Counted from the stretch's first letter, positions 9,013 through 17,976 are shown. The stretch: 64,000 nt of DNA from Thermoguttaceae bacterium (GCA_025060325.1 JANXBW010000018.1:38918-102917), one strand, 5' to 3'. Notes: generated by a model from the letters alone, not told the origin. Made by a program: numbers and translations.

Positions 9013-9196
9013 ACTTTGCAAGTTTTTTGCCACGCAAAAGTGAATCATCCAAAACCGGCGCTAACGAGTTCTCCGGCCATCGAGGAGCCTCTCGGAATCA
9101 ACCGCGGCGACGTTCGAAGCGCGAAAACGGCTGGGGTGCGGAGGGCTGTCTGGTCCGCTTTTTAGCATGCCCCGTATTTAACCCAGTTTTGAAATT

Positions 9197-9270
9197 GGCC
9201 CCGTCGTCTAGCCAGGTTAGGACACGGGCCTTTCAAGCCCGTAACACGGGTTCAAATCCCGTCGGGGTCA
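9197..9270 (+). tRNA. tRNA-Glu (anticodon TTC)
   Basis: A full cloverleaf folds: acceptor GGCCCCG/CGGGGTC, D arm GTCT/GGAC, anticodon stem CGGGC/GCCCG with loop CTTTCAA (anticodon TTC), and T arm ACGGG-TTCAAAT-CCCGT. The discriminator base is A and CCA is not encoded. A copy of the ~131-bp inverted-repeat element begins at the very next base. Confidence 0.95.
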
Positions 9271-9402
9271 TTTAGATAGCTCCACCCGGGAACGATAGCG
9301 CCCGCACCTGAAGTTGCTCTCGCCAAATAAAAAGGCTCGGCGATCTTTATGACTCCTCCGGGCAGGCGCCGAGCGCTACACTTCCGTCGTGGAGCTATTT
9401 AG
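9271..9402 (-). repeat. MITE-like/structured element, copy 1
   Basis: A ~131-bp element bounded by inverted ends TTAGATAGCTCCAC (9272-9285) and GTGGAGCTATTTAG (9389-9402). Inside, GCTCGGCG (9335-9342) pairs with CGCCGAGC (9367-9374). On the minus strand this hairpin is followed by CTTTTTATTT, so it would act as a terminator for minus-strand transcripts. It starts immediately after tRNA-Glu and is related to the copies at 9803-9940 and 63288-63419. Confidence 0.7.
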
Positions 9403-9416
9403 CGGCAAACGGCTCC

Positions 9417-9725
9417 TCACTCGACGCTTGTCCTGAATGCCTCTAAACGCAGCCCCCCGCTAGTACCCGTTGACCCCGGCCAGAGTGGTTTAATCGCTCG
9501 CCGCGCCCAGGTGAATGGCTCCCCAACGGAAGTGTAGCGTTTGGCGGCTTGCTGGTAGAACTGGTAGAAGAACGCGGTCTGCTGACGAAAGTCGGGTCGA
9601 CAGGCAAGCCACTCATAAACATCAGCGACCGGTTCCTTCATTGTTTGCCAGCCGTAATGGCCCCTTAAGTTCCCCCGGTTGACGCATCTGGGCTCCAGCA
9701 AAAGGAGCAGGAAGGCCCTGTGCAC
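9417..9725 (-). CDS. small unrecognised ORF between inverted element copies
   Basis: A 102-codon frame with a GTG start directly after a stop; an internal ATG gives a shorter product starting MKEPVADVYEWLACRP. The central part (PDFRQQTAFFYQFYQQAAKRY) looks like a real amphipathic helix. It sits inside the inverted pair of elements at 9271-9402 and 9803-9940, and its stop lies 15 bp from copy 1, whose hairpin would terminate its transcript. No family recognised; it may be a remnant of a cargo or transposase gene, or spurious. Confidence 0.3.
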   Translation of the reverse strand: MHRAFLLLLLEPRCVNRGNLRGHYGWQTMKEPVADVYEWLACRPDFRQQTAFFYQFYQQAAKRYTSVGEPFTWARRAIKPLWPGSTGTSGGLRLEAFRTSVE

Positions 9726-9802
9726 CTAGTGGTCGCGATGGAGGACCCCGAGACAGATCCCCCGGTCTTCGGGCAAAAGCCAGATGATGGTGCTACCTTC
9801 CA

Positions 9803-9940
9803 TAGCTCGGCCCCTGAGGTTGAGGGTGTTTTTGCCAAGATTTCTGTCCCGACCTTAAGGCCGAGCCTTTTTATTTGGCAAGATCAACGCAAGGTGCTTG
9901 CGCTATCCTTCCGGTGTAGAGCTGGTGTAGAGCTATTTAA
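9803..9940 (+). repeat. MITE-like/structured element, copy 2 (inverted relative to copy 1)
   Basis: About 138 bp. GCTCGGCC (9805-9812) pairs with GGCCGAGC (9859-9866) and is followed by CTTTTTATTT, a plus-strand terminator. Then comes a block that matches the reverse complement of copy 1, ending TAGAGCTATTTAA at 9928-9940. The hairpin differs from copy 1 by paired changes, so the stem is conserved rather than the sequence. An 11-bp tandem duplication (GGTGTAGAGCT twice) lies at 9913-9934. The left end is only partly conserved. Confidence 0.65.
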
Positions 9941-10371
9941 TTTCGGCCGCAGCTGGGGAAGTAAGCGGATAAACCACGATGTCGCACTGGCCCGCCCCGC
10001 TTTGTCGGAACTCGCCTGCACATTCGCGCAAAAACCTTAGCGCAACTTCGTGGTCCATTGGGTCACAGTCCAAAAAGGCGCCAACAAAGGACCCAGCGGG
10101 CGGGCCGCGGCGGCCCACGCGGCTTTCGGCCGGCCGACCCTAGCCCGCCGGGAAAAAGGACTGCTTACGCCGTTTACGCTCTAACCCTTTGTCCGCTTGC
10201 TTTTATGGGGCCGTAAGGGGGCAGAAACAGAGTTTTGCGGCCGACTGTGCCGAATTTCGTGCCAATAGGCAAGCGTCTATTCTCGTAACTCTCTATTTCT
10301 TAGATGCTTACGTCAACCGCTTCGGGGGTAGAGCCGCGGAAGATAACCCCCGGACGGGGGGCGGCAGAAAC
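9941..10371. other. intergenic stretch before the promoter at 10372
   Basis: No gene or clear signal recognised. Confidence 0.4.
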
Positions 10372-10400
10372 TTGACATTAAATAAGGGCGGGTGTTAGGC
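10372..10400 (+). promoter_or_regulatory. putative sigma70-type promoter
   Basis: A perfect TTGACA at 10372-10377 is followed after 18 bases by TAGGCT (10396-10401), the same -10 hexamer as upstream of csrA. A start point near 10407 would begin the structured RNA described next. Confidence 0.55.
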
Positions 10401-10407
10401 TAGGGGA

Positions 10408-10532
10408 GGAGACTCGGCGCAGGGAGACTGCGCCGGGAGTACCAATTTCAAATGCGACATTTGTTCGCAGAAAGGGTTGAGACTCGTACTCCCGGGGCCG
10501 GATCGGGGCGCGGAAGTTGAAATCCGGCCGTT
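10408..10532 (+). ncRNA. candidate structured RNA or long structured 5' leader
   Basis: Directly after the promoter, four perfect stems follow one another. H1 is GGCGCAG/CTGCGCC (10416-10434, loop GGAGA). H2 is a long-range 10-bp pair CCGGGAGTAC/GTACTCCCGG (10433-10442 with 10486-10495). H3 is CAAATG/CATTTG (10449-10463), nested inside H2. H4 is GGCCGGAT/ATCCGGCC (10496-10503 with 10522-10529). It is not a tRNA, tmRNA, RNase P or SRP RNA by any signature I know. It could be an independent small RNA or the 5' leader of the secreted-protein gene at 10711. Confidence 0.45.
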
Positions 10533-10710
10533 TGGTTGCCTTGAGGCGGGTGTCGATACAGGTTCTTGAACGGCTCGGTCCAGCAATTGGTACTCGAACC
10601 GCTTCATCTTGTAAACAGATCGTGGGGTAGACTGGGGGCGGATCTTCGTGGGGCCAGGCGGCTAATCCCGGAGGCCTAACGAGTTTTCCTTTCGATTGGG
10701 AGGTAGAAGC

Positions 10711-12534
10711 TTGTCAGTGAAAGATACTCGGCCAACCAAGGCTTGTGCTTACTGGAAAGGGGCCTTGGCGAGGTGGCTTGGCGTGTTGTTGCTCGTATGT
10801 TTGGAATCGTGGGTTTTGGCGCAGCAACCCGGGCCTGACCCCGCTCAGGCACAGCCCGCTCCGGTCGCCGGTCAGCCTTCTGCGCCGCCGGGTGTGCCTC
10901 CGGGGGGCCAGCCGGCGCCCAATGCTCCGGCACAGGCGCCCGCCCCCGGTGCTGGGACCGCGCAGCCCGTTGCACCAGCGCAGCCGGCCGGCGCGCCTCA
11001 ACCCCCTGGAGCAGGGCCCGCTCCTGCCCCCCAGCAACCTCCGGGGGGCGCGGCCGGCCCGGCACAGCCGGTACCTGCGGCGGCCCAGCCTCCCTTGGGA
11101 GCACTTCCCACGCCCAGCCAGCAGGCGGGGGTCCAATATGTGGAGCTGCGCCCGCCCCAAGGCCGCGACGAGCGCTACTACACCCAGCTTCGGGCGAGAG
11201 AAATCCTCGGGATCCTTAGCTCGGGCACCGTACCGCCGGATAAGGAAGCGGTGTTTCGGGAGTATTACGAGCAGTATGCCTTTGCCCGATGGACATGGCC
11301 GGAGCAATTCGGGAAATTGCCCGAGTTTCGGCGAGAACTTCGCAACGAGCTTTTAACGGCCCGGGGCAAACCCATTCATGCTCAGCTTCGGCAGCTGGCG
11401 TTTGATACGCTGTCTCGATTTGCTCGGGACGAAGGGGGACCGTACCACCCCGCAACGCGGGTCAGCGCGGTATTGGCTATTGCCGATTTGAATGCTCAGG
11501 AATCAGTAAACCCGAAAGACCAGCCCGTCGTTCCGCTCCCCGAGGCGGCGGCCCTTCTTGTTGATTTGCTAAAGCAGGACAATTTGCCAGATGCCGTCTT
11601 GGCGGCGGTGCTTGTTGGATTAAGGCGTCATGCGCTTCTTGGAATTGCCGACCAGCAGCTGGTGGACAACGAGCTTATTCCCCGGCTCGTCACGATAGCG
11701 GGGACAAAGGTGCCTCCCTCCGGCCGATCGCTCGAGGGACATCATTGGATCCGTGCCCGGGCGATGGAGTTGCTGGGCCTGTTTGGCTCAGCCGGTCAGA
11801 ATGGGGAAGTGGCTCAGCTCTTGGTCAGCGCGGTTGCCATCAACGAGGAATCCCCGACGGTTCGCCGGGCGGCGGCACGGGCTTTGGGCCTGATTGATTT
11901 GTCCGGGTTAACTAAGCCCACCCCCCAAGAGGTTCTTTACGCCCTCGGCCGGTTTATCTCCGATGTATGTGAGGCGGAGATCAAGCAGCTTGAAGAGGAG
12001 ATTCAGGCAGGAGACTTGCCCACGCCAGGTCGTGGGTTAGGTGTTCCGGGGATGACGCCCTATAGCCCATACCCTGGAACATACACCTCGGAATACCCCG
12101 GCGAGACCTACATGCCGGAGGCCTACGCGGCGCCGGGGATGCCCGGGCCAGGGTATCCGACGCCAGGTGGGGTTCGGCCCGGCCAGCAGGCGACCGAGGA
12201 CCGCACGCTCCCGAATCGCCGCCGGCTAAAGAACCTCCTGAATGCGGCATTTGTCGCCATCACCAGTGTCGACGAACCGATGTGGGTCCCGGCCAATCGG
12301 CCAATGGATGGCGTGGCGGCGGTTGTGCCTCAATCGGGCCCCACAAGGGACGCCTTTCAGCAGCTTTTTGAGCGGCTCCAAGCGGTGTTGGCTATCTGCG
12401 ACACCAAGGACCTCGACCGGCAGACCCTTCGGGACCGCATTCGGGCCGAGTACGATCAGATTCAAGAGCTTTTGATTAAGCTTGAGGCTTTAGGTCAGAC
12501 CGCCAGTACCCCGGCTGCGGCGCCGCAGGGCTAG
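10711..12534 (+). CDS. exported Pro/Ala-rich protein with HEAT-like helical region
   Basis: About 607 residues, no named family. The TTG at 10711 is preferred over the upstream TTG because GGGAGGT lies just before it. Residues ~18-35 form a signal peptide ending ...SWVLAQ. Residues ~36-140 are a low-complexity Pro/Ala/Gln/Gly linker. The rest is mainly alpha-helical with HEAT-like turns (for example RRAAARALGLIDLSG), interrupted by a Pro/Gly/Tyr-rich segment around 435-490. Such proteins are common, uncharacterised envelope proteins of Planctomycetes; a scaffolding role is only inferred. The upstream promoter and structured leader suggest post-transcriptional control. The opposite-strand frames over the Pro-rich region are GC-driven shadows. 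Confidence 0.8.
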   Translation: MSVKDTRPTKACAYWKGALARWLGVLLLVCLESWVLAQQPGPDPAQAQPAPVAGQPSAPPGVPPGGQPAPNAPAQAPAPGAGTAQPVAPAQPAGAPQPPGAGPAPAPQQPPGGAAGPAQPVPAAAQPPLGALPTPSQQAGVQYVELRPPQGRDERYYTQLRAREILGILSSGTVPPDKEAVFREYYEQYAFARWTWPEQFGKLPEFRRELRNELLTARGKPIHAQLRQLAFDTLSRFARDEGGPYHPATRVSAVLAIADLNAQESVNPKDQPVVPLPEAAALLVDLLKQDNLPDAVLAAVLVGLRRHALLGIADQQLVDNELIPRLVTIAGTKVPPSGRSLEGHHWIRARAMELLGLFGSAGQNGEVAQLLVSAVAINEESPTVRRAAARALGLIDLSGLTKPTPQEVLYALGRFISDVCEAEIKQLEEEIQAGDLPTPGRGLGVPGMTPYSPYPGTYTSEYPGETYMPEAYAAPGMPGPGYPTPGGVRPGQQATEDRTLPNRRRLKNLLNAAFVAITSVDEPMWVPANRPMDGVAAVVPQSGPTRDAFQQLFERLQAVLAICDTKDLDRQTLRDRIRAEYDQIQELLIKLEALGQTASTPAAAPQG

Positions 12535-12913
12535 AACCGCCTGATAATCTTCGGATCACGCTCTTTGGTTTTGGGCTTTGGTTTTCGCCGTGGGCTGTTT
12601 CGCCGGCCGGCTTGTGCTGCGCCATTGTGGTCCAGCAGACTTCTTTTGCCGGATTTTTGGCAAGATCCCTCAGTAAAGGACTGCCTTTCAAGCTCCATCC
12701 CCTTTATCTGGCCTCGACCGGACCATCGACTTCGAAGCTGCCCTTGCTGCAACAAACCCTGGCGGTAACAAGGTTTTCCCCCGGAGGTCCAATCGCTCTC
12801 AAGCACGCGCGTACCCCTGGGGATAATACTGTCCGCGCGAGCGGTTCATCTGAGCGTCGTGTTAGATGTGTCCGTACAACTGACGAGTTCGGTTTGCAGG
12901 ATGCCCGCCGATG
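12535..12913. other. gap between convergent genes
   Basis: Lies between the convergent secreted-protein gene and the ketosynthase-like gene. I see no gene and no strong terminator. Confidence 0.4.
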
Positions 12914-14257
12914 TCAGACACGGGCGACAAGGACGCCGGCTGCCTGTGCTTGGGGGGTATAAGCGAGCTGGATGAAGGCATCCCCGGCCGGCATACCACT
13001 TTCTCGGACGACGTTGACGGGGCATTCGGGATCAGGATGGCAGAAATTGCGAATGGGGTAAAGCTCCCCGGCTCTCAGCGCAAGGAGGCCGGCGATTAGC
13101 TCGGTAACAGCACTAGCACCTCCCAAATGACCGAGGTAGGCCTTAGCAGCCACAACGGGCGGGGCGCCGTTTGCCTGCCCGAAGACGCCGGCGATTGCTC
13201 TGGCTTCCGCTCGGTCTCCGCTTCGCGTCCCTAAGCCCTGAGCCGAGATGAAGGAGATTGTGGACCGCCTCTTCCCCTCTTGGGAAATGAGTCGTTGCAA
13301 GACCTGCCGGAGAGCACCTTCCACATCGGTTTGCCAGGAACTGCCGACCTGACACGCGGAAGCGCAGGCCACGATTTTTCCGTACACTGGGGCAGCCCGT
13401 CTTGCCGCCGACTCGGCCGACTCCAGCACGATTGCCGCCGCTCCCTCGCCCAGCACCGTGCCACGACGCTGGCGATCGAAAGGCCGACACGATGTTGCCG
13501 GTTCACCACCGGCGACCACCTGCTCTTGCGTCAGCGCGTGGATAATCTTCATCGGATGGAGCCTGCTGCCGGTTGCGCCAACAACCATCAAGTCGGCATG
13601 GCCGGCAGCAATAATCCGCGCCGCCTCGGCAATGCCGACCAGTCCGCCTGCTTCCCGGAGGGTGATCGAGTTACTCGGCCCGCAGAATTGACAATAAATC
13701 GCGATGTGACTGGCCGGCATATTAGGTAGATACTTCAGAAGCCATAACGGAGTCATTTGGGACAGGCCCTTTTCGCCCCAAAGGGCAAAGCGGAAAGCGC
13801 CGTCCTCGGTGCAAGCGCGGACAGCTGCGATAAATTCCTCCGGAGTTGTCAACAGATAATCGCAGCCGAAAACAACGCCGCAACGATCCGACGGGAACAA
13901 ATCGGGTTGCCAGCCCGCATCGGATAAGGCCCGCAAGGCCGCGGCCACGGCCATTTGCGACTCTCGGCACATTAGTTTGAGCCCCTTTCGTAAACTCTTA
14001 GCAATCTCAGCCGGGGGCGGGCCGAAATTGTCAAGCGATCCCGTGAACTGCCGCACCGGCGCCGCAATCCGGAGCGGTTCGGCTGCACTAGGTAAGCGTC
14101 CCGAGTTTTCGCCAAGTAGCGAAAACGGCCCAATACCGTAGCGCCCTTCGGTAAGACCAGTCCACAACTCCTCCGCGGTTAGCCCCAGCGGGCACACAAC
14201 GCCAACGCCGGTGATCACGACATCACGCGATTCCGAACCTGCTTGCCACATCGACAA
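12914..14257 (-). CDS. ketosynthase-like protein lacking catalytic Cys (chain-length-factor-like)
   Basis: A 447-residue thiolase-fold protein that aligns with FabF along its length (DVVITGVGVVCPLGLTAEE; GPSNSI; EAARII; GHLGGASAV). The FabF active-site signature TACxSG is replaced by LREAGG, so the Cys position is Glu202. The first active-site His (NAHGTST in FabF) is Gln340 in SAQGLGTRSGD. The second His (His377) and the Lys (Lys372) are kept. Such a protein cannot form the acyl-thioester and resembles the chain-length-factor partner of type II polyketide synthases, where Cys is often Gln. It closes the fatty-acid gene group on the same strand, so it may pair with the FabF at 16445-17695. 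An intact frame and preserved fold argue against a pseudogene. Confidence 0.85.
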   Translation of the reverse strand: MSMWQAGSESRDVVITGVGVVCPLGLTAEELWTGLTEGRYGIGPFSLLGENSGRLPSAAEPLRIAAPVRQFTGSLDNFGPPPAEIAKSLRKGLKLMCRESQMAVAAALRALSDAGWQPDLFPSDRCGVVFGCDYLLTTPEEFIAAVRACTEDGAFRFALWGEKGLSQMTPLWLLKYLPNMPASHIAIYCQFCGPSNSITLREAGGLVGIAEAARIIAAGHADLMVVGATGSRLHPMKIIHALTQEQVVAGGEPATSCRPFDRQRRGTVLGEGAAAIVLESAESAARRAAPVYGKIVACASACQVGSSWQTDVEGALRQVLQRLISQEGKRRSTISFISAQGLGTRSGDRAEARAIAGVFGQANGAPPVVAAKAYLGHLGGASAVTELIAGLLALRAGELYPIRNFCHPDPECPVNVVRESGMPAGDAFIQLAYTPQAQAAGVLVARV

Positions 14258-14767
14258 ATTCCGTCCGCTGGATCTTCTTAAGCGATTCGCGTTTTGGCTT
14301 TGTGTAAACAGTGTGTGTACTAATACAATGGATCAATTTATACCCGGGTTACAGCTGGGTTCCCGGCTTTTTGGCCCCCTGTTCACGGCCGGTTTTCTTC
14401 CCCGATTGGGGAGGTGCTTCAAAGTTGGGGTGCACTCACACTGCCACAAACCAGGTTTCGGGTAGCCCACATTCTACGCCACCAGGCGGCAATAAGCGAA
14501 GGTCACCCGGCGGGCGCAAATCCCTAGAGGGCCCCTACCTTGTGCCAGGGAGAGGCCGGTCACATGGCTTCCGTAGGCCTGGTACAAATGATCCCCCGGT
14601 GGGCGGGCGAGCGGTATCAGCCGATGGAGTACTGGTATTTCCATCTGCAGAGTTTTAATCGCTTGCTTTTCCGTTATGGCTTATCCCAAGACTGGGAGTA
14701 CCGACGGCCCTCCGGAGGCAGGGGCGGGCAAGGAGTTGGCACCTTTCAAGCCCACAGTTTGTGGATG
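14258..14767. other. gap within the fatty-acid gene group
   Basis: Small frames on both strands do not look coding. No regulatory site recognised. Confidence 0.4.
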
Positions 14768-16111
14768 TCAATAGTTCCTCCGGCCGCCGGTGCTGGGTAG
14801 TGTTGTGGAGGCAGCCTGAGCGGCGGAGGCACTAGCCGTCTTGACTTCGACTAGTATCAACACATTCCCTCGAGGGGAAGAGGCGGACAGGGGGAAAATC
14901 CACGAGGAGAAAAGGCTGCTTTCGACTGGGAGGGGAACCGGAGCCATTCCCAAGTCAACAAGCAAAGCTTGTTCGACCACCCAGCGGAAGCGTTCGTGAA
15001 AAGTGGCCTGAGCCCGTTGCGGGACCTCAAGCCGAGGACGCGAAGGTTGCCCCGGGCCGCCGGCAAATTCGAGCACCAAAGGAACCAGCCGCTCAATTTG
15101 CGTCACCTCAAGCCGAAGGACGACATCTATCTGCTGCCGGTCCACACTGAGAAGCGGGCTGATCTCAAGAGTGAATCCTTCGTCAACAAAGGATGTCTCT
15201 GGGGAGAAGCCGGGCCATGTCTCCGGCCGCCATGCCAGATACTTAGTGTACGGCCTGGCCTTCGTGGCGGAGACGACGGTCATCTGCCCATTGGGGATGG
15301 CAAGTTGCGGAGCGTGATGCTCCCGATAATCCGGCCGGCGCCGAAGATCGGCTAGGAGTAAGGAAGCGTCTTCGCGATACAACACCCATGCTTTGATGCC
15401 TGGCGAATGCACCTTGACCGGCGTTAGTGCGTGCAACCACGAGGCCTGCCACCCCGGGTTACTAACCACGATAAGGCGGACACTCATGTTGATGATCTCG
15501 GCACCGTTAGCCGTGAAGCGACGAATCACGTCCGCGACCACATCCTGAATCTCAGGCGTATGGAACACCTGGACTTTTTCTCGCCCGACTGAAAGGAGCG
15601 CCGGCACCTCGCCGTGCCAAACTTCATAACCCGTCTCCCGAAGAATCCAGTCCAGGACAGCAACCTCGGGCCTTTTGGTTGTTTGGATCTGCGAAGTGTA
15701 CACGCGGATATCATATTCCCGCCAAATCTGGCCGGCGTTGGCAGGGAGAGTCACCGGCTGAGACTGGGATCTCGAGGCCTCTCCTGTGGATGCAGTCGAT
15801 GTGCCTGTGGCACTGGTCCAAGTTCCGACCGAAGATCGGTTCCCCCCTTGCGTCCCAACTGCCACAGAGGCGTTGGGCGACGCCGCGGAAGTTGCTCCTG
15901 GAGAGATCAGCTCTTGACGGCCAAGGGCGGGGATTTGTCTTTCGGCCGAGTCTTGACTTTGGGCGGAATTTTCGCCGGCTGCCCGCCACTGAAACCCCTG
16001 CCCGTAAAGCTCGGCCCGAGGCATCACCATAAGGAGAACAACTCCCAGTGCGACAGCAAACGTCCCCGGGAGGCGAGGCCCACAGGCAGCCCAGAATACA
16101 GACGACCACAC
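14768..16111 (-). CDS. exported secretin-like protein
   Basis: A 447-residue protein with a GTG start preceded by AAGGAGG. A signal peptide covers about 13-37 (LPGTFAVALGVVLLMVMP). Residues ~40-130 are a Ser/Thr/Ala/Gln-rich linker. The C-terminal half is beta-rich, with GFTLEISPLLSVDRQQIDVVLRL, which resembles the secretin core pattern (x-G-x-x-L-x-V-x-P, then a D/Q-rich turn and a strand). No complete secretin signature and no N-terminal N1/N2 domains are clear, so outer-membrane pore function is uncertain. It lies between fabF and the ketosynthase-like gene on the same strand, an odd place for an export component. Confidence 0.65.
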   Translation of the reverse strand: MWSSVFWAACGPRLPGTFAVALGVVLLMVMPRAELYGQGFQWRAAGENSAQSQDSAERQIPALGRQELISPGATSAASPNASVAVGTQGGNRSSVGTWTSATGTSTASTGEASRSQSQPVTLPANAGQIWREYDIRVYTSQIQTTKRPEVAVLDWILRETGYEVWHGEVPALLSVGREKVQVFHTPEIQDVVADVIRRFTANGAEIINMSVRLIVVSNPGWQASWLHALTPVKVHSPGIKAWVLYREDASLLLADLRRRPDYREHHAPQLAIPNGQMTVVSATKARPYTKYLAWRPETWPGFSPETSFVDEGFTLEISPLLSVDRQQIDVVLRLEVTQIERLVPLVLEFAGGPGQPSRPRLEVPQRAQATFHERFRWVVEQALLVDLGMAPVPLPVESSLFSSWIFPLSASSPRGNVLILVEVKTASASAAQAASTTLPSTGGRRNY

Positions 16112-16444
16112 GGGTGGATCCTCCTTGTCCCGATCGGTTGCCCCGCGTGCGTCCCAGGATCCGGATCACGGGCGGTTGAGAATGCTCCGTCTCCTCAAGC
16201 CCTCTCGGGTAGGTAGCCCCGCGGTGCCCCAATTGCACTCGAGGAGGCGCAAAAAACCCCAGGGGTTTAAAAGGGAGAAAGCCTTGTAACCCCAAGAATC
16301 CGGGCCTGACGGAATTTTCAACAGATTCCTTTTCTGCCTGCTTGAGAAGTCGGTCTGGGGCAAAACCAAATTCTTATGCCGCTTTGAGCCCGTCGGCGTT
16401 CCCGGCGTAACCCCGGGCGACGCTGCGTCAGGGCTTCCAATCCG
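16112..16444. other. gap between fabF and the secretin-like gene
   Basis: Contains a short palindrome AAACCCCAGGGGTTT at 16255-16269 (one-base loop, so unlikely to be a terminator) and the ribosome-binding site of the next gene. Nothing else seen. Confidence 0.4.
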
Positions 16445-17695
16445 CTATGCCCGACCGTTTCTTAGTTTCCCTACTAAGAGACAAGCGTTATGGCCGCCGA
16501 ATCCGAAGCTGTTAGACAAAGCCACCGAAATATCCCGTTCGCGAGCTACATTGGGTGTGTAATCCAAATCGCACTCCGGGTCGGGTGTTTCGTAGTTGAT
16601 CGTCGGCGGCACAACTCCGTGCACGATGGCAAGCACAGTAAAGATTAGCTCGACCCCACCACTTGCCCCCAACAAATGGCCGATTTGGCTTTTCGTGCTA
16701 GAAATCGAGACTCGCTTCGCGTAGTCGCCAAAGACTTTCTTTATAGCGACGGTCTCTGCTTGGTCGCCTAAAGGCGTGCTTGTGCCGTGGGCGTTGATGT
16801 AGCCAACCTCTTCGGGGGAGACACCGCCGTCTTGGAGGGCAAGCGCCATTGCTCGAGCCGCCCCGACCCCGTCTTTGTCTGGCTGAGTAATGTGCGTTGC
16901 ATCCGATGTGGTGCCGAAGCCGAGAAGTTCCGCGTAGATTCGGGCACCACGCTTACGGGCGTGCTCTAGCTCCTCCAGCACCACAATGCCTGCGCCTTCG
17001 CTAAGAACGAAGCCGTCGCGCTGGGCGTCAAATGGTCGGCTCGCCCGTGGGGGGTCGTCATTTCGCTCGGAGAGGGCTCGCATTGCGCTGAAAGCAGCAA
17101 GTCCCAATGGGGTGACAGCCGCCTCGCTCCCTCCGGTGATGACAATGTCGGTCTCTCCGTGGCGGATACTTCGGGCGGCATCGGCCACCGCATTGGCAGC
17201 GCTAGCGCAGGCGGTCGCGACGGCACCTGAGGGCCCGGTTAATCCAAAATGGATCGACACCTGGCCACTTGCCGCATTGGCCATCATTTTCGGCACTGTG
17301 TACGGCGACACCTTCTCCGGTCCCTTATCGAGCATCCGCAGATGCTGGAGCTCGATCTCCCGCAGTCCGCCAACGCCTGACCCGATAATCACGCCGCACC
17401 GTGTGGGATCTTCTTTTGAGAAGTCCAGACCGGCGTCGCGAACGGCATCAATAGCGGCAACCAAGGCAAATTGGGTAAAACGGTCAAGCCTCTTGACTTC
17501 CTTGTCCGGGATGTACTGTTCCGGGTAAAAGTCGCTGACTTCCCCCCCAATTTGAGAACGGAACTGAGAGGCGTCAAACAGACTTATCCGCCTGATCCCA
17601 CTTTCGCCGCGGACAAGGCGTTCCCACACCGTGGGGACGTGACATCCCAAGGGGGTAACCAACCCCATTCCGGTAATGACTACTCGGCGTCTCAT
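16445..17695 (-). CDS. fabF: beta-ketoacyl-ACP synthase II
   Basis: 416 residues, full-length FabF, condensing acyl-ACP with malonyl-ACP in fatty-acid elongation. N-terminal [15 protein letters not shown]; the nucleophile Cys163 lies in [10 protein letters not shown]; the two catalytic His are in [11 protein letters not shown] (about 305) and [12 protein letters not shown] (about 342); the glycine-rich C-terminal [10 protein letters not shown] is present. The ATG at 17693-17695 overlaps the stop of acpP by four bases (ATGA), so the pair is translationally coupled, as is usual for acpP-fabF. All catalytic residues are present, in contrast to the ketosynthase-like protein at 12914-14257. Confidence 0.96.
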   Translation of the reverse strand: MRRRVVITGMGLVTPLGCHVPTVWERLVRGESGIRRISLFDASQFRSQIGGEVSDFYPEQYIPDKEVKRLDRFTQFALVAAIDAVRDAGLDFSKEDPTRCGVIIGSGVGGLREIELQHLRMLDKGPEKVSPYTVPKMMANAASGQVSIHFGLTGPSGAVATACASAANAVADAARSIRHGETDIVITGGSEAAVTPLGLAAFSAMRALSERNDDPPRASRPFDAQRDGFVLSEGAGIVVLEELEHARKRGARIYAELLGFGTTSDATHITQPDKDGVGAARAMALALQDGGVSPEEVGYINAHGTSTPLGDQAETVAIKKVFGDYAKRVSISSTKSQIGHLLGASGGVELIFTVLAIVHGVVPPTINYETPDPECDLDYTPNVARERDISVALSNSFGFGGHNACLLVGKLRNGRA

Positions 17696-17976
17696 GATTC
17701 ATCCGAAACAGCCTGTTCCTTGCTTTCCTGACTGCTGAGAACCGCCCGCTCAATGTGCTCAATCGCCTGGCCAACAGTCTGGATTTTCTCCGCTACCTCT
17801 TCAGGAATGGATATTTGGAAGGCGTCCTCCAACGCCATGACAAGCTCGATCTGGTCGAGGGAATCAGCACCCAGATCATTGATGAAGTGGCTTTCCGGGG
17901 TAATTTCGCTTCGGCTGACACCTAATTCTTCAGCAATAATGTCCATTACTTTTTCTGCGATTTTACTCACTTCCAC
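17692..17976 (-). CDS. acpP: acyl carrier protein
   Basis: 94 residues. The DSL motif in [17 protein letters not shown] places the phosphopantetheine Ser at position 39, and helix I and II patterns match FabF-linked ACPs. It carries the growing acyl chain for FabD, FabF and FabG. The C-terminus is ~15 residues longer than in E. coli and rich in Ser, Glu and Gln. Four-base overlap with fabF. A 5' leader hairpin (18019-18039) and a possible promoter (18108-18135) lie upstream, so acpP-fabF may be expressed separately from fabD and fabG. Confidence 0.96.
   Translation of the reverse strand: MEVSKIAEKVMDIIAEELGVSRSEITPESHFINDLGADSLDQIELVMALEDAFQISIPEEVAEKIQTVGQAIEHIERAVLSSQESKEQAVSDES

Larger units (their letters stand above)
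8438..9196. other. intergenic region between csrA and tRNA-Glu
   Basis: No convincing gene. It holds a 22-bp-period tandem repeat at 8742-8783 and a possible promoter (TTGCCA, 16 bases, TATACT at 8985-9012) about 185 bases before tRNA-Glu. Confidence 0.5.

Noticed and set aside
10676..11307. Long minus-strand frames over the Pro-rich secreted protein
   Set aside because: They mirror GC-rich low-complexity codons of the real gene; no ribosome-binding site or protein-like pattern.
16255..16269. AAACCCCAGGGGTTT palindrome as terminator
   Set aside because: One-base loop cannot form a stable hairpin, and no T run belongs to a gene end there.
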